Assembly (NCBI RefSeq): GCF_040493455.1
Contig: NZ_JANFDA010000004.1
Span: 310,001 to 374,000, forward strand
From: Microcosmobacter sp040493455
Lineage (GTDB): Bacteria; Bacteroidota; Bacteroidia; Flavobacteriales; Flavobacteriaceae
Direction of reading: 5' to 3'
DNA: 64,000 nt
This document shows positions 43,484 to 51,700 of the stretch, in pieces (positions within the stretch are counted from its first letter, which is position 1; each line of letters starts with the position of its first letter). The translations under genes were made by a program, and so were the position numbers. Below the pieces are notes generated by a model. The model made no database searches and was not told where the DNA came from. It worked only from the letters and a program-made list of their open reading frames with translations.

Positions 43484-44217
43484 TTTTTCCCTTTAAAGTA
43501 AAAAGTAATTGAACCTAATTGCGACGTGTTACTTGAAGTGTCGAATGTAACTGCTTTGGCATACTCTAGTGCATGTTCAATGAGACATTCGTTTGTAGAT
43601 GTAGACGTCGTGTTGACATAAGCATCGGTTACAGCACCTTGAGCATTAACAGTGATATTAATGACCATTTTACCACTGATTTCACAAAGGTATCTTGGCG
43701 TATTGTACTCTAACAGTGTTCTTCCTTTGAGTGAATAGGTTAATGTGCTGTTAGCATTTACACCTTTTTTGGAAGCATCTCTGGTATGCATTGCCAACTT
43801 ATCATTTATCTTTTTGAATGAAGACTTATCAATGTCTTTAATGGCATAGTTTCCTTGTGAAGAACTGACTCTAGAGTTTTCGGTCAACACGTCTTGATCT
43901 TCATTCTGAAGCTGCTCCTCTTCAATAGATTTCATGGTCTTTTCAAAATCATTAGAATTCATTGATTTGAAATTCTTCATTAAATCTTTAAACTCCTGAT
44001 CTTCATTTAAGGCTGAATTGGTTTGCGGAAGTTTGGAAGCCAATTCTTCCAACAATCGCTTTTCTTTTTCTTCTTCGGTTTCTGGTGTTAATTCATAGAA
44101 GCTTTCTGCAATGCGTTCATCTTGTTTTTTAATATGAACAGCAAACATAGCCATAACCATAGTCCCCGTTAGAAGAACAGTTATTAGTAGCGCCTTATGA
44201 CTATCTGATAGATTCAA
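43480..44217 (-). CDS. TonB-like energy transducer domain protein
   Basis: A 245-residue protein with one N-terminal membrane anchor (about 8-26: ALLITVLLTGTMVMAMFAV), a charged coiled middle (EEEKEKRLLEELASKL.., about 40-130) and a C-terminal domain shaped like TonB_C: RYLCEISGKMVINITVNAQG, VTDAYVN, CLIEHALEYAKAVTF and GSITFYFK. The proline-rich spacer of classical TonB is missing and the linker is acidic, so it may be a TonB-related envelope protein rather than the working energy transducer for the SusC receptor. Confidence 0.78.
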   Translation of the reverse strand: MNLSDSHKALLITVLLTGTMVMAMFAVHIKKQDERIAESFYELTPETEEEKEKRLLEELASKLPQTNSALNEDQEFKDLMKNFKSMNSNDFEKTMKSIEEEQLQNEDQDVLTENSRVSSSQGNYAIKDIDKSSFKKINDKLAMHTRDASKKGVNANSTLTYSLKGRTLLEYNTPRYLCEISGKMVINITVNAQGAVTDAYVNTTSTSTNECLIEHALEYAKAVTFDTSSNTSQLGSITFYFKGKN

Positions 44218-44335
44218 GTGCTTTGTTTTAGGTAAATATATACGTTATATCTCAAAAAATAGTTGATATGCTTCAAAAACAGACACTTCTATAGAAATGC
44301 TTGTTTTTCAAATTCATAAAATAATTGAGCAAAAA

Positions 44336-45022
44336 TCAGCCCAAACTTTCTACAAATTCTTCCGGAGAGATAGCGTCTTCAACCTTAAAATCACCTATTC
44401 GTGTTCTTCGTAATGCGGAAAGATGAGCTCCAGAGTCGAGCGCTTTACCAAAATCGTGAGCTAGAGACCGAATATAGGTGCCTTTACTGCAAACCACTCT
44501 AAAGTCTACGTTTTTGCCTTCGATCTTAGTGATTTCAAACTCTGAAATAGTTACCTGTCGTGGTTTTATCTCAACATCCTGACCAGCTCTGGCAAATTGG
44601 TATAATCGCTTGCCATCTTTTTTAACTGCTGAAAATACTGGAGGATATTGTTCTATATTACCAATAAATGTCGAAGTTGTTGCTTTGATGCGTTCTTCGG
44701 TAATATGTTCAGTAGGAAATGTAGCGTTGATTTCAGTTTCAAGATCATACGATGGTGTAGTACTACCTAAAACTATGGTTCCAGTATACTCCTTTTCTTG
44801 TCCTTGAAAAGTATTAATCTGTTTTGTCATTTTGCCTGTACAAATGACTAATAGACCTGTTGCCAAAGGGTCTAACGTCCCTGCATGGCCTACTTTTATT
44901 TTTTTAATGTTGAAATTTTTACGGATAGCCCAACGTAGTTTATTTACTACCTGAAAAGAAGTCCACTCAAGAGGTTTATCAATCAGCAAAACTTGCCCTG
45001 ATGTAAAATACAATGCGTCCAT
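44336..45022 (-). CDS. truB: tRNA pseudouridine-55 synthase TruB
   Basis: Makes pseudouridine 55 in the T-loop of tRNAs. The ATG at 45022 gives 228 residues starting MDALYFTSGQVLLIDKPLEW; a frame open to 45073 overlaps uppP and is rejected. The catalytic Asp is in VGHAGTLDPLATGLL, and the IEQYPPVFSAVKKDGKRLYQFAR and VCSKGTYIRSLAHDFG segments match TruB. Its start lies 2 bp after the uppP stop, the usual neighbour order in flavobacteria (ftsX, DUF3098, uppP, truB). Confidence 0.96.
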   Translation of the reverse strand: MDALYFTSGQVLLIDKPLEWTSFQVVNKLRWAIRKNFNIKKIKVGHAGTLDPLATGLLVICTGKMTKQINTFQGQEKEYTGTIVLGSTTPSYDLETEINATFPTEHITEERIKATTSTFIGNIEQYPPVFSAVKKDGKRLYQFARAGQDVEIKPRQVTISEFEITKIEGKNVDFRVVCSKGTYIRSLAHDFGKALDSGAHLSALRRTRIGDFKVEDAISPEEFVESLG

Positions 45023-45024
45023 AA

Positions 45025-45819
45025 TTACGAAGCTGATGCCATTCCTATGGCAATTAAACCTACAATGACACAATACACGGAGAAGTAAACCAGCTTACTT
45101 TGCTTTACCAGTTTTATCATCCAGGTGCAGGCCAATAACCCAGAAATGAATGCTGCAACGAATCCTATAGATAATGTTGAAATATTAGAGCTTTCGTAAC
45201 TCAATTCTCCAGTAACAATATCCTTAGCAATCTTACCAAAAATCAATGGCACTACCATCAAAAATGAAAAGCGCGCAGCTTTTGTCTTATCATTCCCTAA
45301 TAATACCGAAGTAGATATCGTGGCTCCAGATCTCGATATGCCTGGAAGCATAGCAATGGCTTGGGCAAATCCTATAACTATTGCATTTTTGAAGGATACA
45401 TTCTTCGTGGTATCTTTTGCTTTATCTGCTAAATAGAGTAACAACGCTGTTAGGATAAGCATAAAACCTACCATTTTTATATTTCCACCGAAAAGTTCTG
45501 CTAATTCACTCTCGTAGGTGTAACCTATCAATGCAGCTGGTATCATGGATAATGCAATCTTGGCAGCAAACTGCATGTCTTCATTCCATTGAAATTTCAA
45601 AACGCCTTTTAGAATGTTCCAGATGTCCTTTCTAAAAACGACAATGGTACTCAATGCGGTTGCAAAGTGTAATATAACCGTAAACAACAAGCTTTCTTTT
45701 GGCATGGATTCATCACCAAGTATAGCCTTACCCAACTCTAAATGACCACTAGAAGATACTGGTAAAAACTCTGTTAAACCTTGAATGATTCCTAAGACAA
45801 TTGCATCAATAATTTCCAT
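45025..45819 (-). CDS. uppP: Undecaprenyl-diphosphatase UppP
   Basis: Recycles the lipid carrier of cell-wall synthesis by removing a phosphate from undecaprenyl diphosphate. 264 residues, multi-helix membrane protein. The catalytic motifs are GLTEFLPVSSSGHLELG near the N-terminus and MLPGISRSGATISTSVLLG near residue 160. The start lies 5 bp downstream of a -7 box, so its transcript should be leaderless or nearly so. truB follows after 2 bp. Confidence 0.96.
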   Translation of the reverse strand: MEIIDAIVLGIIQGLTEFLPVSSSGHLELGKAILGDESMPKESLLFTVILHFATALSTIVVFRKDIWNILKGVLKFQWNEDMQFAAKIALSMIPAALIGYTYESELAELFGGNIKMVGFMLILTALLLYLADKAKDTTKNVSFKNAIVIGFAQAIAMLPGISRSGATISTSVLLGNDKTKAARFSFLMVVPLIFGKIAKDIVTGELSYESSNISTLSIGFVAAFISGLLACTWMIKLVKQSKLVYFSVYCVIVGLIAIGMASAS

Positions 45820-45824
45820 GGCGT

Positions 45825-45832
45825 CAAAGGTA
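45825..45832 (-). promoter_or_regulatory. -7 box adjoining the uppP start codon
   Basis: Minus-strand TACCTTTG is followed by ACGCC and the uppP ATG, in the 24-bp gap after the RDD gene. It suggests that uppP-truB can be read from a leaderless promoter. Confidence 0.5.
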
Positions 45833-45843
45833 TCAAAAACTGA

Positions 45844-46449
45844 TTAAGATTCTATTCTAAGCGTTTCTTTTTGGATAAAAACCGTAAGTGTTTTGGACAT
45901 TACATCGAAGAATGTTTGTTTGTTTACATTATCAACTGCATTAATAGCACTCATAAAAATAATTAACAACCAAACTATGCTATATATAAAATAAAAACAG
46001 GCTATGATAATAAAGGTTATTATCACTTGAAATAACCCAATTGCGTTGTCTATTATTACTTCAGCCATATTACCTCCCTTAGTCTCATTAAAGTCGAACA
46101 ACTGATCATGGAATAGTAGCATAACCAAATGAGGAATAACAAAATACAAGACCAAATAACCATTTCTTGTAACACTTTGTTTGAATGTTATTGATGTATA
46201 CTCTTGAGAAACTACTTTCATACTCATTATCCTCTTCCCTATTGTATGACCATATTTCCATTCTCCCAACATCTTATACGCTGGAAAAATTAAAGAAATA
46301 ATCAAGGAAATTTTCAGAGTTCTAGGTGAGGTAAAAAAGTAATCTTCACCCATAAAAATAAAGGAAACAACACCAGAAAATATATAACCTACAAAAAAGT
46401 AATCTAGTAAAAAAGCTAGAATTCGCTTTCTAAAACTAGCTATATGCAT
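45844..46449 (-). CDS. RDD-family membrane protein
   Basis: A 201-residue inner-membrane protein with an RDD-like start (FRKRILAFLLDYFFVGYIFS: the R..A.LLD pattern) and the second signature GHTIGKRIMSMKVV. Four or five hydrophobic helices follow, ending in a long charged C-terminus. RDD proteins are poorly understood; some move Na or Li ions. It overlaps DUF3098 by 1 bp and stands between that gene and uppP, where many flavobacteria have no gene, so it may be an addition to the cluster. Confidence 0.82.
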   Translation of the reverse strand: MHIASFRKRILAFLLDYFFVGYIFSGVVSFIFMGEDYFFTSPRTLKISLIISLIFPAYKMLGEWKYGHTIGKRIMSMKVVSQEYTSITFKQSVTRNGYLVLYFVIPHLVMLLFHDQLFDFNETKGGNMAEVIIDNAIGLFQVIITFIIIACFYFIYSIVWLLIIFMSAINAVDNVNKQTFFDVMSKTLTVFIQKETLRIES

Positions 46450-46706
46450 TATTTGTCTTTATTCGGATTTAATAAGATGGCATAGACCTGAATTCCAAAG
46501 CCTATCAACACTAAAGTCGGAGCTAACCGAATACGTCTCCAACTAAACACATCATCGTTCCAAACATTAGGATCATCACTTCCTCCTCCTGCCATGAGTA
46601 TAAATCCAATCGCAATACATGCTAACCCAATGAACATCCACTTGTAGTTTTTCTTTCCGAAAATGAATTCGTTTTTAGATGCTTCTTTACGTTTTTTTTC
46701 GCCCAT
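46449..46706 (-). CDS. DUF3098 small membrane protein
   Basis: An 85-residue protein with two helices (about 24-40 and 64-80) and the DUF3098 pattern FIFGKKNYKWMFIGLACIAI, GFILMAGG..DPN and WRRIRLAPTLVLIGF. It is commonly found next to ftsX and uppP in Bacteroidetes, which suggests a link to division or wall synthesis, but no function is proven. Confidence 0.9.
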   Translation of the reverse strand: MGEKKRKEASKNEFIFGKKNYKWMFIGLACIAIGFILMAGGGSDDPNVWNDDVFSWRRIRLAPTLVLIGFGIQVYAILLNPNKDK

Positions 46707-46718
46707 GTTTAGTCTTAA

Positions 46719-47072
46719 TTACCTGAACTCAGTGTAAATAATCTCATCACCTAGAGCTAATTGTGAGATATGCTCCGAAGTAATACCACCAAGTACTTTA
46801 GCCAGGTGCAAAGTAACGGTTTTATTTAAAACTTTTGTCTTAAGGGAATCTAAATTTAATCCTTGCTCCAATCCTCTGTTGATATAATAGAAGTCGCTAC
46901 CAGCATCATGAAACACAATATCCTTCACACCACCTTCTGTGATATTGGTAACTTTTATGGTCATTACGACACATTCTTCGGGTTTAGGATTTTGGATAAT
47001 ACAGGATTTAAATGCAAAAAGCGCAACAATAGCAAAAGCTAAAAGACAAAAGAGAAGTACTAATCGTTTCAT
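46719..47072 (-). CDS. Small exported protein of unknown function
   Basis: A 117-residue protein with a hydrophobic N-terminus (MKRLVLLFCLLAFAIVALFA) that may be a signal peptide or an anchor, and a small mature domain: VVMTIKVTNITEGGVKDIVF, DFYYINRGLEQGLNLDSLK, VTLHLAKVLGG and HISQLALGDEIIYTEF. FKSC after the leader could be a lipobox. I do not recognise a family. It sits between ftsX and DUF3098 in the same direction, 12 bp before the DUF3098 gene. Confidence 0.75.
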   Translation of the reverse strand: MKRLVLLFCLLAFAIVALFAFKSCIIQNPKPEECVVMTIKVTNITEGGVKDIVFHDAGSDFYYINRGLEQGLNLDSLKTKVLNKTVTLHLAKVLGGITSEHISQLALGDEIIYTEFR

Positions 47073-47158
47073 TGGTTGGTGGTTTTCTTTTGAACGTAAC
47101 TTTTCAAGAATTATTATGCTAGGGTACTAACCACCAACACCTAACGTCCATAATCCAA

Positions 47159-48037
47159 CTAATAATACAACTGATCTGTCTTCAGGTTTAAGAAGCGCTG
47201 AGTGGCTATGAAAGTACTAAACCACGTGATGACGATTCCGAGTAAAAAGATACCAACAAACAACAATCCAATCATCACTGGCTGCCTAAGAAGTTCTAAT
47301 TCGGGGAATGTTTGGTTCAGATAATACAACACTACAGCCATTCCAATCAAAGCTACAATAGCACCGATGACACCAAGTTGCACACTCTTCCATACAAATG
47401 GTTTTCTAATAAATCGTTTTGTGGCACCAACCATTTGCATGGTTTTAATAATGAAGCGTTTAGAATACACTGCCAATCGTATAGAACTATTGATAAGTAA
47501 CACCGCAATTAAAGTGAATATGGCACTGATTAATAATACCCAAAATGTGATCTTCTTTACGTTATTGTTCATAATCTCAACAAGGTCATTGTCATATCGT
47601 ATTTCTTCAATAAACGCCTTCCCAGATAGATCATCAGTAATATTGGCTAACGAATCTGTAGTTACATACGCTGCTTTCAAATAAACATCAATAGAGTTCT
47701 TCAAAGGATTATATCCAACAAAATCCATAAAGTCCTCGCCAGTTTCAGCTTTCATGATTTCGGCAGCCTCTTCTTTAGAAACATAGGTCGTTGTTTTGGT
47801 ATAATCTGCCATGGCCAAGCTCTTCTTCAATTGATTTACCTCAACATCTTTAGCAGAATCCTGAAGATAAATGGTCATAACCACCTGCTCCTTAAAGTGA
47901 TCTGCAACCTTCTTAGCATTCAATACCAACATACCAAGACAACCCAATAAGAATAACACCAAAGCTATACTTACGACAACCGAAAAATAAGATGAAATTA
48001 ACTTTCGTTTTTGATACCTATCAAATGATGAACTCAT
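47159..48037 (-). CDS. ftsX: Cell division permease FtsX
   Basis: Partner of the FtsE ATPase; together they activate cell-wall hydrolases at the septum. From the ATG at 48037 it has 292 residues starting MSSSFDRYQKRKLISSYFSV; the frame extends upstream but a -7 box at 48068-48075 lies there. It shows the N-terminal helix, a periplasmic loop (about 55-165) and three C-terminal helices with the FtsX segment KTMQMVGATKRFIRKPFVWKS. ftsE is not adjacent. Confidence 0.94.
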   Translation of the reverse strand: MSSSFDRYQKRKLISSYFSVVVSIALVLFLLGCLGMLVLNAKKVADHFKEQVVMTIYLQDSAKDVEVNQLKKSLAMADYTKTTTYVSKEEAAEIMKAETGEDFMDFVGYNPLKNSIDVYLKAAYVTTDSLANITDDLSGKAFIEEIRYDNDLVEIMNNNVKKITFWVLLISAIFTLIAVLLINSSIRLAVYSKRFIIKTMQMVGATKRFIRKPFVWKSVQLGVIGAIVALIGMAVVLYYLNQTFPELELLRQPVMIGLLFVGIFLLGIVITWFSTFIATQRFLNLKTDQLYY

Positions 48038-48067
48038 AAATCGCGGATATTGCGTAAAAATAAAAAA

Positions 48068-48075
48068 CAAATCTA
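48068..48075 (-). promoter_or_regulatory. -7 box of the ftsX promoter
   Basis: Minus-strand TAGATTTG, a full match to TAnnTTTG, 30 bp before the ftsX ATG. Confidence 0.45.
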
Positions 48076-48153
48076 ATTGCGTAAGGAATACAACGCTTAA
48101 ACTTTCAACATTGTTATAATAGATGTAAATTAGTCTGCATAACACATATTATT

Positions 48154-48618
48154 TTGAATACGATAAGCTTTAGAAAGGCAACCAAAAGTGATTTACCAAG
48201 TATCATAGAGATGCTTGCAGACGATGCTCTTGGAAGCACCAGAGAAGACTTTCGGATTCCGCTTCCTGAAGCCTATCAAATAGCTTTTGAAAACATTATC
48301 GGTGACAATAATCAAGAACTAATCGTTGTAGAAACCGAAGATTCTAAAATAATAGGCACCTTACAACTCACCTTTATCCAATACTTAACCTATCGTGGCG
48401 GGATTAGAAGTCAAATTGAAGCCGTAAGAATTAAAAAAGAATTCAGAGGTAAAGGCATAGGAAAACAGATGTTTCAATTTGCTATAGAACGTGCTAAAGA
48501 ACGTGGTGCGCATTTACTACAACTTACCACAGACAAAAGAAGACCTGAAGCCATACAATTTTATGAAGATTTGGGCTTTACAGCATCACACGAAGGGATG
48601 AAAATTCATTTCAAATAA
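48154..48618 (+). CDS. GNAT-family N-acetyltransferase
   Basis: A 154-residue GCN5-related acetyltransferase. The acetyl-CoA motif is VRIKKEFRGKGIGKQMFQFA, followed by GAHLLQLTTDKRRPEAIQFY and YEDLGFTASHEGMKIHF. The substrate is unknown. The start is a TTG at 48154, whose product begins MNTISFRKATKSDLPSIIEM as relatives do; no ATG fits. Divergent from ftsX. Confidence 0.9.
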   Translation: MNTISFRKATKSDLPSIIEMLADDALGSTREDFRIPLPEAYQIAFENIIGDNNQELIVVETEDSKIIGTLQLTFIQYLTYRGGIRSQIEAVRIKKEFRGKGIGKQMFQFAIERAKERGAHLLQLTTDKRRPEAIQFYEDLGFTASHEGMKIHFK

Positions 48619-48671
48619 TTATTCATTGCATTTTAGTCTCCTATACACTTTTCAATCTACTTGATTAACTG

Positions 48672-48679
48672 TAAATTTG
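48672..48679 (+). promoter_or_regulatory. -7 box of leuS
   Basis: TAAATTTG matches TAnnTTTG. The leuS ATG is 111 bp downstream, so the mRNA should have a leader of about 104 nt, longer than most in this window, and it includes the heptamer array at 48692-48719. Confidence 0.45.
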
Positions 48680-48691
48680 CGGCTTAAAAAG

Positions 48692-48719
48692 TTGTTAGGC
48701 TTTAGTCATTAGGTGTTAG
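48692..48719 (+). repeat. Heptamer array in the leuS leader
   Basis: Four consecutive 7-bp units, TTGTTAG, GCTTTAG, TCATTAG and GTGTTAG, share the form NNNTTAG with one TTT variant. GTTGT (48691-48695) and ACAAC (48721-48725) flank it as an inverted repeat. The same unit type frames the four-helix-bundle gene at 52699-53103. Confidence 0.6.
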
Positions 48720-48789
48720 GACAACATGAAAAAATGACTACAACAATTAAAGTATAAGCCAATAGACAACTACTTTGGCAGGCAATGTT

Positions 48790-51700
48790 ATGAAATACAA
48801 TTTCAACGAGATAGAGAAAAAATGGCAAGACCATTGGGCTAAGAACCAAACCTTTAAGGCTGAAAACAATTCAGATAAGCCTAAATATTACGTACTAGAC
48901 ATGTTCCCTTATCCGAGTGGTGCTGGGTTACACGTTGGGCATCCATTGGGCTATATTGCTTCAGACATCTATGCGCGCTACAAGCGACACAAAGGCTTTA
49001 ATGTTTTACATCCACAAGGTTATGATAGTTTTGGACTTCCTGCCGAGCAATATGCCATCCAGACAGGGCAACATCCTGCAATTACTACTGAAGAAAACAT
49101 TAAGACCTATCGTCGTCAGTTAGATCAGATAGGATTCTCTTTCGATTGGTCTCGTGAAGTGAGAACTAGTGACCCTAAGTACTACAAATGGACGCAGTGG
49201 GTATTCATTCAATTGTTCAACTCATGGTATAATAATGACAGTAATAAAGCTGAAAACATTTCAGAATTAATAAAGATGTTTGAAGCTGAAGGAAATGCTA
49301 ATATAAACGCTACTTGTGATGATGATACGGAAACGTTCACTGCTGAAGCATGGAACGCGTTTTCTGATGTTGAACAACAGGAAATTCTTTTAAAATACAG
49401 ACTAACATACCTTGCTGAAACCGAAGTGAACTGGTGTCCTGCACTAGGTACTGTTTTAGCCAATGACGAAATCGTAAACGGAGTATCGGAACGTGGTGGT
49501 CATCCAGTGATTCGCAAAAAAATGACACAATGGAGCATGCGTATCTCTGCTTATGCAGAACGTCTGCTTAATGGTATTGATTATAACACAGAAGATTTAG
49601 ATTGGACCGATGCATTGAAAGAAATGCAGAAAAACTGGATTGGAAAGTCTGTTGGAGCTAGCGTTACGTTTAATGTTATTTCTAATTCGGACGTTGAGGC
49701 TCTCGAAACGTCTGAAGAAATGGACACTTCGAGAACCTCAGTGTCCAATACCATCGATGTCTTTACCACACGACCAGATACCATCTTTGGAGTAAGCTTT
49801 ATGACGCTTGCACCAGAGCACGATTTGGTGTCTAAGATTACCACTGCTGAGCAAAAAGATGCTGTAGATGCCTATGTTGAAGCTACCGCAAAGCGTAGTG
49901 AGCGCGATCGTATGGCAGACGTCAAAACCATTTCTGGGGTGTTTACAGGAGCCTATGCAGAGCATCCATTTAGCAAGGAACCGATTCCGATTTGGATTGG
50001 TGATTATGTATTGGCTAGTTATGGTACAGGTGCTGTGATGGCAGTACCTTGTGGAGACCAACGCGATTACGATTTTGCAAAGCACTTTGATATTCCTATT
50101 CCAAACATCTTTGAAGGTGTCGATATTTCTGAAGAAGCCTTTGCCGATAAGGATAATACCATTATTGCAAACAGTGATTTCATCAATGGGATGAATTACA
50201 AAAAGGCAACAAAGCGTGTCATCTATGAACTAGAACAGATTGGTCAAGGTGAAGGCAAAACCAATTATAGACTGCGTGATGCTGTCTTTAGCCGTCAGCG
50301 TTATTGGGGCGAGCCATTCCCAGTGTATTATGTGGATGGTATGCCACAAATGATTGCGGATGAGCATCTCCCAATTACCTTACCAGAAGTGGAAAAGTAT
50401 TTACCAACCGAAACTGGTGAGCCACCTCTTGGTAATGCCACAGTTTGGGCTTGGGACACAGAAACAAATACAGTTGTAGACAATGATAAGATAGACCATA
50501 AAACGGTATTCCCGCTGGAGTTGAATACGATGCCTGGTTGGGCTGGAAGTTCACAGTACTTTAACCGTTATATGGATCCTCATAATGCCAATGAGATTTT
50601 CTCGCAAGAGGCTATTGATTACTGGCAACAGGTAGACTTGTATATTGGTGGAAGTGAGCATGCTACAGGACATCTACTCTATGCACGTTTCTGGCAGAAA
50701 TTTATGTACGACCTTGGTTTAGTACCTCATAATGAGTTTGCTAAAAAGCTGATTAACCAAGGAATGATTTTGGGGACTAGTGCTTTTGTTAATAGAATTG
50801 ATAAAGTTATTATTAACAAAGCAACTAGAATAGATGGGAAAAAAGTTGCCTCAAAAGAAAAAATTAAAACTGTTAAGCTCAAAAATCCAATTTTCTTATC
50901 ATATTATTATGTTAATGAAATTGACTACTCAAAAAGTGTTGGAATTAATCTGGATGATTCATTTGGCAATAAAATTATTAAAGAAAGAACTCAGAGAATT
51001 ACAGATATAATCAAAAGTCAAGTTTCAGATGATGATATTAAATATTTTGAAGATGATGATTTTGCTTACACAAGGTTCATAAGTACAATTCATGCTGACG
51101 TATCTTTTGTTAATGCTTCTAATGAACTAGATACTATTGCTTTTACGGAATGGAGAAAGGAATATAGAAATGCTCAATTTCTTTATGAAGAAGATAAAAC
51201 TTTCATAGTTGAAAGAGACGTCGAAAAAATGTCGAAGTCTAAATTCAATGTAGTTAACCCAGATGATATTGTTAGAGATTACGGTGCCGACAGTTTAAGA
51301 CTTTATGAAATGTTCCTTGGACCATTAGAACAATACAAACCTTGGAATACTGCTGGTATTACAGGTGTATCCGGTTTCCTCAAAAAACTCTGGAAACTAT
51401 ATATTCCTTTTATGGACGGGTCGCTGAGCGGAGTCGAAGTGGAACCAACAAAAGACAATCTAAAGACACTTCATAAAACCATCAAAAAGGTTGAGGAAGA
51501 CATCGAGAACTTCTCGTTCAATACGTCTGTATCGACGTTCATGATTGCGGTAAACGAATTGACTGCGCAAAAGTGTACTTCAAAAGATATTCTCGAGCCA
51601 CTATTGGTATTGATTTCGCCTTATGCACCACATATTGCTGAAGAACTTTGGGAAGCACTAGGTCATAACGAATCGATTTCTACAGCAGCGTTCCCAATCT

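Noticed and set aside
45023..45073. N-terminal extension of TruB
   Set aside because: It would overlap the uppP end and adds Cys/His-rich residues foreign to TruB.
49738..50085. 115-codon minus-strand frame within leuS
   Set aside because: Cys/His/Ile-rich antisense shadow of a clear leuS segment.
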